This document shows positions 1-8,087 of a DNA stretch of 40,730 nt, one piece after another. Source of the stretch: an uncultured Alphaproteobacteria bacterium (GTDB lineage: Bacteria; Pseudomonadota; Alphaproteobacteria; RF32; CAG-239). Within the stretch, counting starts at the first letter, position 1. Every line of letters begins with the position of its first letter. Where the stretch lies: positions 1 through 40,730 of the forward strand of contig CAKQLP010000013.1 in the NCBI GenBank assembly GCA_934254675.1. Reading direction: 5' to 3'. The notes beneath the pieces were generated by a model, which had not been told where the DNA came from, did no database searches, and worked only from the letters and a program-made list of their open reading frames with translations. Both the position numbers and the translations under genes were made by a program.

Positions 1-95
1 ACCGGATTTACAAACTTAGTTTTCTCTATTTCTTCCGCTAACGCCACTTTACTAACATACAAAAATGACAATAAAATTAACAACACCTTTTTCAT
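1..95 (-). CDS. Secreted protein, N-terminal fragment (cut by window edge)
   Basis: Only the first 31 codons lie in the window. The start is ATG at 95, preceded by an AGAGGA-type ribosome binding site. The peptide begins with two lysines, a hydrophobic stretch and ALA before Glu-Glu, which is a standard Sec signal peptide with a signal peptidase I site. The first codons and the upstream region are nearly identical to those of the next gene at 163-648, so the two look like members of a tandem family of small exported proteins. The function cannot be read from the fragment. Confidence 0.65.
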   Translation of the reverse strand, partial: MKKVLLILLSFLYVSKVALAEEIEKTKFVNP

Positions 96-162
96 ATCTA
101 ATATTCCTCTTTTAATTATATTAATAAGAAAAAAATCAACAAACTACATACTTTTCGTTTTA

Positions 163-648
163 TTATTCATATTTCGCAATAAAACCATAATAATTTAAAA
201 TCTTAGTATTTACTCTAGATATAAGATTATTTACATACTCGATAATAACTTCTATTGATTTCCCTTCATTTTCTTGATTACACATTGTTCCTGAAGGTAT
301 ATCATATTTATCGAAACAATAAACAGTCCCATAAGCAGCAAAAGTTGCTTTAACATAATTATTATAATTTTTTAAATTAGTTTCATAATTAAAACTATAA
401 AAATGAGCCATAATTTTTTTTGTTAACTCATTTAAACAATCTATTTTATAAGCATTTCTACATTCTGTTAGGTCTTTATTATATTTTAAAATCAGTGTAT
501 AATCGTCTATAATATCTTTAATTTCATCTTTGCTATTCCAATCACTGGTAGCAAATACTTCATCAATGTCTATGCCGTGATAAATTTCCGCCACGGCAGA
601 ATTAATCCCAATCAACCACATACCTAAAATCAACAACACCTTTTTCAT
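163..648 (-). CDS. Small secreted protein of unknown function
   Basis: This is a 161-residue protein with a clear signal peptide (MKKVLLIL..., cleavage probably after AVA near residue 20). The mature part is rich in Lys, Asn, Tyr and Asp and has four Cys (in TECRN, YKIDCL, VYCF and TMCN), suggesting up to two disulfides in the periplasm or outside the cell. I recognise no family. The ATG at 648 follows an AAAGGAG-like site, and the leader copies that of the truncated gene at 1-95, which implies duplication. Composition is more AT-rich than the housekeeping genes, consistent with accessory status (inference). Confidence 0.7.
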   Translation of the reverse strand: MKKVLLILGMWLIGINSAVAEIYHGIDIDEVFATSDWNSKDEIKDIIDDYTLILKYNKDLTECRNAYKIDCLNELTKKIMAHFYSFNYETNLKNYNNYVKATFAAYGTVYCFDKYDIPSGTMCNQENEGKSIEVIIEYVNNLISRVNTKILNYYGFIAKYE

Positions 649-898
649 ATTTAATATTCTCCTTTTAATTGTTTTTAGTATAATTTTAATACCGTTAAAG
701 TCAAGAGGTTTATTTTGCCTCTCTAAAAATCTCTGATTAGTATCCGTCTTTTACATTATTCATATAAATCAGATGTTCCAGTATGTCTGACAAAACTTTC
801 CCCTCCTCGGCATAAGGCTGAATACGCTGCTAAAATAAATATAAGCGGTTCATTGCAACACAAACCGCTCACATAAAAATTGCCGAACAAGCCTAAAA
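649..898. other. Gene-poor stretch with a possible gene remnant
   Basis: No full gene is visible. On the minus strand 737-829 can be read as about 30 codons without a stop (RIQPYAEEGKVLSDILEHL and a few more), bounded by stops and without a start. It looks like the tail of a decayed gene, but it is too short to identify. A hairpin at 844-869 belongs to the end of the next minus-strand gene. Confidence 0.3.
844..869 (-). terminator. Hairpin after the HAD gene, probable weak terminator
   Basis: AGCGGTT (844-850) pairs with AACCGCT (863-869). On the minus strand the hairpin is followed by a T-rich but interrupted tract. It lies about 30 nt beyond the stop codon at 899. Confidence 0.45.
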
Positions 899-1756
899 TT
901 AAATACTACAACCTTCTTTTTTACGATCTTCTCGTTTACGAAGAATCTCCAAATCTCTATCCGTGGCTATTTTATTAAGAATTGTTTTAACCACGCAATC
1001 AATTTCCTTGCCTTCACGATAATCAGCCGCCAAAGCAAAATTTACGCGGTTATCTTTCAGTAATTTTACAGCTTTTTCTTTATGGTGGCTACGCGGTTTA
1101 TAAACGGCAATGGCTGTGCCGTTGTGGTCTTTAACCATTCGCATAGACGGAATATCTGTCAGCCCGTCGCCAAAATAAATAATTCGACTGAAAGGAATGC
1201 GACGTTTGTCATCTGGTGTATAGTCGTTAACGGCTTTATCTTCAAATTTGCCCAAACCTTTGTTGATTTTTGAAAGATATTGCACTTTGCCCGAATAATT
1301 GACTACTCTGGCAGGCCAAACCGGCAGACCTTCATCATTATAGGCAAACGCGCAACCATACACATCTTTAAAAAACTTGCGGATGCTGCAACCTTCAATA
1401 ATTTCTTCATAGCCGGAAGAAATTATGTAGTGTTCAATATCCAGCCCCAAGGTTTTGCCATAGGCGTTAATACGTTCAAACCATTCGGTTACGCCTTTGA
1501 AAAAAACAATAAATTCGCCGCAACAAAACAAATTTTCTTTAGTTAGCTTCAAACCTGTTTCTTCGGCGGTTTTTTTAAAGTAATACATACTGCCGGTAAC
1601 CTGATCAACACCATTGGCTTCAGACCAAGAATTAGCCTCTTTCCAAAAATTTTCAGGTTTCATTCCCAATTCCGGAATCAAAAAATAATCCTGCATATAT
1701 GTTGTGCTCAGCGTTTCATCAAAATCATAAGCAAACGCCACTTTTGTTCTCTTCAT
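899..1756 (-). CDS. HAD-superfamily phosphatase
   Basis: The protein carries the haloacid dehalogenase motifs in order: DFDETL near residue 12 (nucleophile Asp and acid/base Asp), ISSGYEE as motif II, and FGDGLTDIPSM as the metal-binding motif IV. This predicts a cytoplasmic Mg-dependent phosphomonoesterase. The substrate is unknown; the long insert between motifs I and II fits a cap domain. An upstream in-frame ATG at 1774 exists, but GAGGG at 1763-1767 sits 6 nt before the ATG at 1756, so 1756 is preferred (285 residues). It is transcribed away from the glycyl-tRNA synthetase gene, sharing an intergenic region of about 85 nt with it. Confidence 0.85.
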   Translation of the reverse strand: MKRTKVAFAYDFDETLSTTYMQDYFLIPELGMKPENFWKEANSWSEANGVDQVTGSMYYFKKTAEETGLKLTKENLFCCGEFIVFFKGVTEWFERINAYGKTLGLDIEHYIISSGYEEIIEGCSIRKFFKDVYGCAFAYNDEGLPVWPARVVNYSGKVQYLSKINKGLGKFEDKAVNDYTPDDKRRIPFSRIIYFGDGLTDIPSMRMVKDHNGTAIAVYKPRSHHKEKAVKLLKDNRVNFALAADYREGKEIDCVVKTILNKIATDRDLEILRKREDRKKEGCSI

Positions 1757-1840
1757 CTTTAATCCCTCTTGCATTTTCTAAAATTATAAAGTAAAACAAA
1801 CTTGTTAAAAAACAATGAAAGAGAAAGAAGGATTTAAATT

Positions 1841-3199
1841 ATGGCTGCGACTTCAATGGACCAATTGGTTTCTTTGTGCAAAAGAAGAGGTTTTATTTTT
1901 CAAAATGCCGATATTTACGGCGGCATGCAAGGTGTTTATGATTATGGTCCGCTAGGTGTTGAACTTAAAAACAATTTGAAAGCGGCTTGGTGGCGCGCCA
2001 TGGTTTATGAACGAGATGACGTTGAAGGCTTGGACGCCGCTATTTTAACCAATCGCAAAGTATTAAAATACTCCGGTCATGAAGACACTTTTTCTGACCC
2101 GATGGTTGATTGCAAAAAGTGCAAAGGACGTTTTCGTGCCGACCAAATCGGCGGCAAATGTCCGGTTTGCGGTTCAACAGACTTAACAGACCCTCGCCCG
2201 TTTAACCTGATGTTTAAAACCCAAGTCGGTCCTGTTGAAAGTGATGAAAACATTGCTTATTTGCGTCCGGAAACAGCACAGGCTATTTTTACCCAGTTCA
2301 AAAACGTGGTCGATTCCACTTCTCGCAAACTTCCGTTCGGTATTGCGCAAATCGGAAAGTCTTTCCGTAATGAAATTACGCCGCGCAACTTCATTTTCCG
2401 CGTGCGTGAGTTTGAACAAGCTGAATTGGAATATTTTGTTTCGCCGGGGACAGATGTGGAATGGCATGAAAAATGGAAAGAAACCCGCATTCAATGGTGG
2501 CTTGACCAAGGTTTGGTTAAAGAACACATGAACATCTATAAAACTCCTGATGACGATTTGGCTCACTATGCCAAAGCCTGCTACGACATTGAATATCAAT
2601 TTCCGCATGGCATGGAAGAGTTGGAAGGCATTGCCAACCGCCGCGACTATGATTTGGGAAATCACACAAAAAATCAAAGCGAATTTCAGCTGGAGGCGCA
2701 TTGTCACGCCAATCCGGATTCCACGACAAAATTGTGTATTCAAGATGAAACCGGTAAATGGGTTATTCCTTTTGTGATTGAGCCATCTATGGGTGTTGAC
2801 CGCGGTGTTTTGGCTGTGTTGACTGAAGCTTATACCGAAGAAGATTTAGGAGATGGAAACAGCCGTATTGTTCTGAAATTGAAAAAGCATTTGGCACCGA
2901 TTAAAGTGGCGATTATTCCGCTAAAAAAGAACAATGAGCAGATTATGGCTAAATGTCATGAACTGAAAAAACAATTGATGAAACTCGGCATCGGCCGCGT
3001 GGCGTTGGAAAACACCGGCAACATCGGCAAAGCTTACCGCCGTCACGATGAAGTCGGCACGCCTTTGTGTTTGACAGTTGATTTTGAAACCATTGAACAG
3101 CAACCGGAAAGCGTAACATTGCGCGACCGCGACACAATGGAGCAAATTCGCGTCAACACGGCTGATTTGGCTGATTATTTGCGCAATTACTTTTTATAA
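1841..3199 (+). CDS. glyQS: Glycyl-tRNA synthetase, dimeric type
   Basis: Charges tRNA-Gly with glycine in the cytoplasm. This is the single-chain alpha2 class II enzyme, not the bacterial alpha2beta2 GlyQ/GlyS pair. Visible features are an N-terminal YDYGPLG segment, a zinc-like CX2C...CX2C pair (residues 91/94 and 107/110), PRPFNLMF, LRPETAQ (141-147), the motif 2 region FRNEI...FRVREFEQAE (175-195), motif 3 EPSMGVDRGVLA (314-325) and a C-terminal anticodon-binding domain from about 350. At 452 residues it is near the usual length. GAAGGA precedes the ATG at 1841. Alphaproteobacteria usually carry the heterotetrameric enzyme, so lateral acquisition in this lineage is possible (inference). 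Confidence 0.95.
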   Translation: MAATSMDQLVSLCKRRGFIFQNADIYGGMQGVYDYGPLGVELKNNLKAAWWRAMVYERDDVEGLDAAILTNRKVLKYSGHEDTFSDPMVDCKKCKGRFRADQIGGKCPVCGSTDLTDPRPFNLMFKTQVGPVESDENIAYLRPETAQAIFTQFKNVVDSTSRKLPFGIAQIGKSFRNEITPRNFIFRVREFEQAELEYFVSPGTDVEWHEKWKETRIQWWLDQGLVKEHMNIYKTPDDDLAHYAKACYDIEYQFPHGMEELEGIANRRDYDLGNHTKNQSEFQLEAHCHANPDSTTKLCIQDETGKWVIPFVIEPSMGVDRGVLAVLTEAYTEEDLGDGNSRIVLKLKKHLAPIKVAIIPLKKNNEQIMAKCHELKKQLMKLGIGRVALENTGNIGKAYRRHDEVGTPLCLTVDFETIEQQPESVTLRDRDTMEQIRVNTADLADYLRNYFL

Positions 3200-3217
3200 A
3201 ATAAATGTTGTCTTTTT

Positions 3218-3249
3218 AAAGGCTTGGGACAAAATCCAAGCCTTTTTTT
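3218..3249 (+). terminator. Rho-independent terminator of glyQS
   Basis: A 10-bp stem AAAGGCTTGG / CCAAGCCTTT with a short loop is followed by a run of T, 20 nt after the glyQS stop. Confidence 0.9.
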
Positions 3250-3258
3250 ATTTTTTGT

Positions 3259-3286
3259 TTGACTCGTGTTCTGTTTATGCTATCCT
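3259..3286 (+). promoter_or_regulatory. Sigma70-like promoter with a GANTC site in the -35 box
   Basis: TTGACT (3259-3264), a 16-nt spacer and TATCCT (3281-3286) form a good housekeeping promoter for the KilAC gene, leaving a leader of about 40 nt. GACTC at 3261-3265 overlaps the -35 box and is a CcrM recognition site (GANTC). Since ccrM and gcrA are both nearby, methylation-dependent control is plausible (inference). Confidence 0.6.
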
Positions 3287-3331
3287 GATGTTGAGATTTA
3301 AATTATTTTGTTCACTTAAATTTTTATCATT

Positions 3332-3877
3332 GTGAAAAAGGCGAACGATAAGGGGTATGTCGGTGATTTATTTCCTGACTTTGAGCCGATTGCTGAACAA
3401 GCGACTTCTCTCCCCAAAAAGAAAAAACCATCCAAAAAAGATGTTGAAATTGAGCGTTTGAAGCAAGAAATTTGTTCTTTACAACAGCAAAACAAAAACT
3501 TGCAAGAACAAAACAATGGTTTGCAAAAAGAAGTAACAGACTTAAAGCAAACCAACACTCAACTTCAGACCAAAGCAACTGCTTATGATAATCTGATACA
3601 TTCCGAAAGTTCGTTTAGCACGGGAGTTATAGCCAAAAGCTTTGGCTGGTCTGCCGTAAAACTAAACAATTATTTGGAAAAAAAGAAAATTCAGTTTTTC
3701 AAAAGTGGTATTTGGATGCTTTATCAAAAGTATGCAGGCAAAGGCTATACCCATGAAAGGTTTTACAACTATCACACTTGTCCGGATGGTAAAAAACTTT
3801 CTCGCACCCACACTTATTGGACGATGAAAGGTTATGAATTTATCCAAAATCTGCTAAAAACAGACGGCCTTTTGTAA
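3332..3877 (+). CDS. KilAC/ANT-domain protein (phage antirepressor type)
   Basis: A 181-residue protein with a Lys-rich N-terminus, a Gln/Asn-rich coiled coil (about 36-85) and a C-terminal KilAC (phage antirepressor ANT) domain at about 95-178. The domain is recognised by IAKSFGWSAVKLNNYL, WMLYQKYAGKGYT and THTYWTMKGYEFI. In phages such domains bind DNA or antagonise repressors. No other phage gene is next to it, so it seems to be a domesticated orphan regulator. The GTG start at 3332 has no clear Shine-Dalgarno site, so the exact start is uncertain. It has its own promoter and terminator, so it is a monocistronic unit between glyQS and the rlmE operon. Confidence 0.8.
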   Translation: MKKANDKGYVGDLFPDFEPIAEQATSLPKKKKPSKKDVEIERLKQEICSLQQQNKNLQEQNNGLQKEVTDLKQTNTQLQTKATAYDNLIHSESSFSTGVIAKSFGWSAVKLNNYLEKKKIQFFKSGIWMLYQKYAGKGYTHERFYNYHTCPDGKKLSRTHTYWTMKGYEFIQNLLKTDGLL

Positions 3878-3881
3878 GCAA

Positions 3882-3913
3882 AAACTCCCTTGATATAAGC
3901 CAAGGGAGTTTTT
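3882..3913. terminator. Bidirectional terminator between convergent genes
   Basis: AAACTCCCTTG (3882-3892) pairs with CAAGGGAGTTT (3901-3911), with T on the plus side and A on the left. It serves the KilAC gene and possibly the minus-strand transcript ending at 3917. Confidence 0.85.
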
Positions 3914-3916
3914 GTT

Positions 3917-4228
3917 TTATCTCCAACTGATTATTCTGGAGCAAAAACCTAAAGAACAATAGTAATACCCCAAAGATTTATGGTTTTTATCTTGCAACAA
4001 AACAACATTGTCCTTGGTTGTCCGCAGATAAAATTTTTGCTTTGTTTTATAGTCATAGGCTTCGCCGTTTTCTTGCGGTAAAATTATAAAATCATCAACA
4101 GGATAAAAAATCCGCGCCAAATTATCCTTATAATAAAATTGATACCATGGTGAATTTGTTGAATATTCCGTACCGCCGGAACCATAAAAATTCATTGTCC
4201 GATTTTCGCCGCCGCCATAATCAAACAT
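3917..4228 (-). CDS. Hypothetical protein, about 103 residues
   Basis: A small ORF directly downstream of rlmE on the same strand. It is rich in Tyr, Gly and Asn, with no signal peptide from the ATG at 4228 and two Cys near the C-terminus (YYYCSLGFCSR). I recognise no family. There is no good Shine-Dalgarno site before ATG 4228, and the frame stays open upstream almost to the end of rlmE, so translation may start earlier at a non-ATG codon or the ORF may be the 3' part of a decayed gene. It ends just before a shared terminator, which supports its being transcribed. Confidence 0.45.
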   Translation of the reverse strand: MFDYGGGENRTMNFYGSGGTEYSTNSPWYQFYYKDNLARIFYPVDDFIILPQENGEAYDYKTKQKFYLRTTKDNVVLLQDKNHKSLGYYYCSLGFCSRIISWR

Positions 4229-4275
4229 ATAAAAATTTGCCAGATATATTGTTATTTTCGGTGAATAAAATCCGC

Positions 4276-4980
4276 TTAAAGATAGTTAGCAAGTTTTTTA
4301 AATCCCTGCGCCACCACATACATTTCAACAGAATCCTGTCGGCTGGCGTCCGGTTTAAAATGTGTCACCTTAGCAAAATTTTTCTTCATATCGGTCAAAA
4401 GTTCGCCTTCTGTGCCGCCTTGAAACACTTTGGCAATAAAAATACCGCCCTCGGCAAGCACTTCTTTAGCAAACTCATACGCCAATTCAACCAAAGCAAT
4501 GGTGCGCAAGTGATCTGTTTGCTGATGTCCTGTGGTGTTTGCCGCCATATCGCTCATAACAACATCGACCGGCCCATGCAACAATTCTTTCAGCTTATCC
4601 GCCGCGCTTGGCTCGGTAAAATCCTGCTGTAATAAAATTGCGCCGTCTATCGGCTCAGCCATCAGCAAATCCATACCCACGATTTGCCCGCAACCTTTAT
4701 TTTTTTGCGCGGCAACCTGCGTCCATCCTCCGGGAGCGCATCCCAAATCGACAATGGTTTTGCCTTTACCCAAAAAATGATATTTTTCATCAAGCTGAAT
4801 CAGCTTAAAAGCCGCGCGGGAACGATATCCCAAACGTTTGGATTCCGACACGTACGGATCGTTAAGCTGCCGTTGAAGCCAACGATTTGATGATGGTTTA
4901 TTGTATTTTGCCGTTTTGACTTTAACGGTTAAATGATTGCGACCGCGAACTATTTTCGCCGATGCGGTTAATTTTGTCAT
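4276..4980 (-). CDS. rlmE: 23S rRNA 2'-O-ribose methyltransferase RlmE (FtsJ/RrmJ)
   Basis: Methylates the 2'-OH of U2552 in the A-loop of 23S rRNA, a late step in 50S assembly (family knowledge). The SAM site DLGCAPGGW is at 78-86. The catalytic K-D-K-E tetrad can be placed at Lys59 (RAAFKL), Asp144 (VMSDMA), Lys184 (FIAKVFQ) and Glu219 (SVEMYVVA). At 234 residues it has a basic N-terminal extension longer than the E. coli enzyme, as alphaproteobacterial members often do. Its start overlaps the stop of the upstream Ppx/GppA gene by 4 nt (ATGA), so the two are translationally coupled within the ccrM operon. Confidence 0.95.
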   Translation of the reverse strand: MTKLTASAKIVRGRNHLTVKVKTAKYNKPSSNRWLQRQLNDPYVSESKRLGYRSRAAFKLIQLDEKYHFLGKGKTIVDLGCAPGGWTQVAAQKNKGCGQIVGMDLLMAEPIDGAILLQQDFTEPSAADKLKELLHGPVDVVMSDMAANTTGHQQTDHLRTIALVELAYEFAKEVLAEGGIFIAKVFQGGTEGELLTDMKKNFAKVTHFKPDASRQDSVEMYVVAQGFKKLANYL

Positions 4981-5909
4981 TGTTGCGCCAACTCCTCTAT
5001 AATTGCGTCCTGAGCACCTTTTAACGACGCTGTCAATGTTTTAATTTGCAAAACTTTATAAATTGTTTGAAAAATAACACACGCCGCCACAAAAATCGAC
5101 GCCCTATTTTCCCCTATATACGGACTTTTTGACAACTGCTCCAAATTCATCTTAAAAATATTTTCAATTTGCGCATCTATTTGCGTCGTCGATGCCATCA
5201 TACCATCCGCCAAATCCTTGTTATAACTTCCTGTTTTATAAATCATACTCAAAAGCCGTAGCGGCGTGCTTGATGTCGCAACACAAAAACATTGCGGCAA
5301 ATACATTAAAAATTCAGAATTTTGCAAAAAATCTTCAACATGTTGTTTGATTTTTGCTTCAAGTTTTTTGACTTTATCGACGTCATATTCAACCAAATCA
5401 AAAGCTTCCGCGGCCGTTCGCGCGCCCCAAGGCACTGATATGGTGTAAATTTCTTTTGGAGACTTGCCATTTTCCGCCAAAATAATTTCCGTTGAACCGC
5501 CGCCCAAATCATAAAGCAGTACATACTTCGCTTCTTTTGGCACATTGAGCAAAGCCCCTTTAAGATTGAGCAAAGCTTCTTCTTCCGGAGAAATCACTTC
5601 CAATTCAATTCCGCTCAATTCTTTGACCATTTGTATAAACATTGGGCTGTTCTGAGCTTTTCGGCAAGAAGCCGTGGCAATCGCTCGATACTTTCCAACA
5701 TTGTAGTCGCGCATTAATTTTGCAAAACGATTCAAACAAGACAAACCGCGCTGAATAGCCGCATCAGAAAAATTATTGCTTTCATAAAGCCCTTCGCCCA
5801 ACTTTATCGTTACGGCCTCGCGATAGAGCACTTTCTCCTTTTTATCAGTAATGCGAATGCGGCAAGAATTTGTACCTAAATCAATTGCCGCCAGATTTTC
5901 TTTGTCCAT
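4977..5909 (-). CDS. Ppx/GppA-family phosphatase, short copy
   Basis: A 310-residue member of the exopolyphosphatase / pppGpp phosphohydrolase family (ASKHA fold). The N-terminal phosphate-binding loop AIDLGTNSCR is at about 8-17, followed by GEGLY, RAIATASCRKA and the second glycine loop DLGGGSTEI at about 150. It lacks the C-terminal HD-like domain of long Ppx proteins. It may hydrolyse polyphosphate or (p)ppGpp; which one cannot be decided here. An AAGGATGGA ribosome binding site lies inside the end of the upstream paralogue, with a 29-nt overlap. It sits in tandem with a paralogue and overlaps rlmE. Confidence 0.9.
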   Translation of the reverse strand: MDKENLAAIDLGTNSCRIRITDKKEKVLYREAVTIKLGEGLYESNNFSDAAIQRGLSCLNRFAKLMRDYNVGKYRAIATASCRKAQNSPMFIQMVKELSGIELEVISPEEEALLNLKGALLNVPKEAKYVLLYDLGGGSTEIILAENGKSPKEIYTISVPWGARTAAEAFDLVEYDVDKVKKLEAKIKQHVEDFLQNSEFLMYLPQCFCVATSSTPLRLLSMIYKTGSYNKDLADGMMASTTQIDAQIENIFKMNLEQLSKSPYIGENRASIFVAACVIFQTIYKVLQIKTLTASLKGAQDAIIEELAQQ

Positions 5910-6996
5910 TATTCCATCCTTTTCTAAAAAGTTTATGCCACCGGCCGCTTTTATGAAAATAGTTATTTTTTTGATGATGCATCATATCCAGTAAAATGCC
6001 TTCACGAATTCCCCTATCGGCAATAGTAATTTCTGAAACCGGCCAAAATGAACACAAAGCTTCAATAATCGTGCATCCGGCCATGGTCAAGTCAGCTTTA
6101 AGCTTGCCAATACAAGAATGTTTGCAACGCCCTTCATATCCCATGTTTTTAATCCGGCGGATAACTTTTTCTATATCCGCTCCGGAAAGTGCAATTCCAT
6201 CAACCGCCGCTCGGTTATATCGCGGCAAATTTAAATGCACCGCCCCCAAAACCGTTACCGTGCCGGATGTTCCGATAATTTGAATTTCTTGATTTTCAAT
6301 CGCTTCGCGAATATGATATTTATCTTCAAATTCCTGTAAAATTTTTTGTGTGCGCTCCACTATCGTGTCATATGCCAGCGTTGTCATGTCCTTTCCGGGG
6401 AAAGCCTCGGAAATAGTCACCACCCCATAAGGAAGAGAGACAAATCCTTCTATAAATGTTTTTCCCGTTTCCGTCACGCGAGCCAAAGAAATTTCGGTAG
6501 AACCGCCGCCAATATCAAAAACCAACGCGCGTTTAATCATGCGGTTCAATAGCGGCATACAGCCGACAACCGCTAGACGGGCCTCTTCTTTGGAGGATAT
6601 AACCTCCATGTTTAAACCTGTCGCCTGCTTTACGGCTTTTTCAAAATCTTTACAATTTATAGCACGACGACATGCTGCCGTTGCCACAAAACGCATACGA
6701 ACAATCGGCTGATATTCATTGATAATGGCACCACATACTTTTAAAGCAGCAATCGTACGTCTGATAGCCGGCTTTGACAACATATTGCCGTTAATAATTC
6801 CTTCGCCTAAACGTGTGATTTTCGAAAAAGTTTCCACAACATGAAAAGAACTCGGCGTCGGCTGAGCTATAACCAGACGGCAAGAATTTGTCCCCAAATC
6901 AATAGCGGCATAACACCCGCCTTTGACAACGTTGCCGCTTTCGGGTTCTTTCTTGTTTCTAAATTCTTTATAATCTGGTCTTTGCCCGTTACTCAA
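5881..6996 (-). CDS. Ppx/GppA-family phosphatase, long copy
   Basis: Second exopolyphosphatase / pppGpp phosphohydrolase-like protein, about 370 residues. It shows AAIDLGTNSCRLV, RLGEGI, FVATAACRRA, VISSKEEARLA and FDIGGGSTEIS in the family order, plus an N-terminal tail of about 28 residues and a C-terminal stretch beyond the core. The start is uncertain. TTG at 6996 follows the ccrM stop with GGGA upstream and is preferred; GTG at 7053 would overlap ccrM by 55 nt and has no visible ribosome site. The pair probably arose by duplication and has diverged. Position between ccrM and rlmE suggests co-transcription with the methyltransferase. Confidence 0.9.
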   Translation of the reverse strand: MSNGQRPDYKEFRNKKEPESGNVVKGGCYAAIDLGTNSCRLVIAQPTPSSFHVVETFSKITRLGEGIINGNMLSKPAIRRTIAALKVCGAIINEYQPIVRMRFVATAACRRAINCKDFEKAVKQATGLNMEVISSKEEARLAVVGCMPLLNRMIKRALVFDIGGGSTEISLARVTETGKTFIEGFVSLPYGVVTISEAFPGKDMTTLAYDTIVERTQKILQEFEDKYHIREAIENQEIQIIGTSGTVTVLGAVHLNLPRYNRAAVDGIALSGADIEKVIRRIKNMGYEGRCKHSCIGKLKADLTMAGCTIIEALCSFWPVSEITIADRGIREGILLDMMHHQKNNYFHKSGRWHKLFRKGWNNGQRKSGGN

Positions 6997-6998
6997 CT

Positions 6999-8087
6999 TT
7001 ATTTTGTCCCATACATTTCCTGACGCAATTGACTTCTCAACTCGTCTATGCACACTAAACCATTTTTGCCGTCTTTAAAATACCAATATTCCCAACCATT
7101 GCAAGCCGCCGCATTTTGTTCTGCCGCACCGACTTGATGAATTGAACCTTCCGCAATACCGCTTTTAATGGAGCCGTCTGAACGAATTGTTGCAAAATGC
7201 TTACCGCTCGCATCAAATAAAAAATCTCCCGGCGCCAGCATTCCTCGTTCAATAACCGCACCAAACGGTACTCTCTGCAACTTTTTCTTAACCGTATATT
7301 CCAACGCTTCATCGCTCAGCGGTTCAATACCGTCAACACGGGCTTGAGCACCGGCGACATACGATTTATCCCGTTCAATACCAATAAAATTGCGCCCCAT
7401 TTTTTTAGCCATGGCGCCTGTTGTTCCGGTTCCAAAAAACGGGTCTAAAATCACATCCCCAGGTTTGGTTGAAGCCAAAATAACCCGATAAAGCAAGGAT
7501 TCAGGTTTTTGTGTTGGGTGCAACTTTTCTCCCTGACCATTTTTCAAGCGCTCTTTTCCCGTACAAATAGGAATCTCCCAAATACTGCGCATTTGAGTTT
7601 CATCATTTAAGGCCTTCATGGCTTCATAGTTAAACGTATATTTTGCTTTTGGATTTTTAACCGCCCAAATCAAAGTCTCATGCGCGTTAGTAAAACGTGT
7701 GCCCTTAAAATTCGGCATTGGATTTGTTTTACTCCAAACCACGTCATTTAAAATCCAAAACCCTAAATTCTGCAAGATATAACCCACACGAAAAATATTG
7801 TGATATGATCCAATCACCCAAATACTGCCGTCATCTTTCAAAATTCGACGAGCCGCGCTCAACCATTTTTTTGTGTATTCATCATACGCCGCCAAACTTT
7901 CAAAGCTGTCCCATTCTTCATCAACACCATTGACAATCGTGTTGTCCGGACGCAATAAAGCGTCCCCCAACTGCATATTATACGGAGGATCCGCAAAAAT
8001 AACATCGATTGAATTTTCTTCCATTTGATTCATTGTTTCAATACAATCGGCATTGATAATTGTGTTCAAAACTGTTTTTACGTTCAT
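6999..8087 (-). CDS. ccrM: Cell-cycle DNA adenine methyltransferase CcrM (GANTC)
   Basis: Beta-class N6-adenine methyltransferase that methylates GANTC late in the cell cycle in Alphaproteobacteria, setting hemi- versus full-methylation signals read by GcrA. The catalytic DPPYNMQLGD motif (about 33-42) precedes the SAM site DPFFGTGTTG (about 215-224), the order typical of this class. HPTQKPE and the C-terminal domain ending in GWEYWYFKDGK...LVCIDELR are characteristic of CcrM rather than of restriction methylases. ATG 8087 is preferred; an in-frame GTG lies at 8099. It is the first gene of a minus-strand operon with two Ppx/GppA genes and rlmE. No cognate nuclease gene is adjacent. I see no GANTC in its upstream gap. 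Confidence 0.96.
   Translation of the reverse strand: MNVKTVLNTIINADCIETMNQMEENSIDVIFADPPYNMQLGDALLRPDNTIVNGVDEEWDSFESLAAYDEYTKKWLSAARRILKDDGSIWVIGSYHNIFRVGYILQNLGFWILNDVVWSKTNPMPNFKGTRFTNAHETLIWAVKNPKAKYTFNYEAMKALNDETQMRSIWEIPICTGKERLKNGQGEKLHPTQKPESLLYRVILASTKPGDVILDPFFGTGTTGAMAKKMGRNFIGIERDKSYVAGAQARVDGIEPLSDEALEYTVKKKLQRVPFGAVIERGMLAPGDFLFDASGKHFATIRSDGSIKSGIAEGSIHQVGAAEQNAAACNGWEYWYFKDGKNGLVCIDELRSQLRQEMYGTK

Noticed and set aside
2183..2743. Long minus-strand open frame inside glyQS
   Set aside because: It is antisense to a clearly conserved synthetase, shows no protein features of its own and has no ribosome site.
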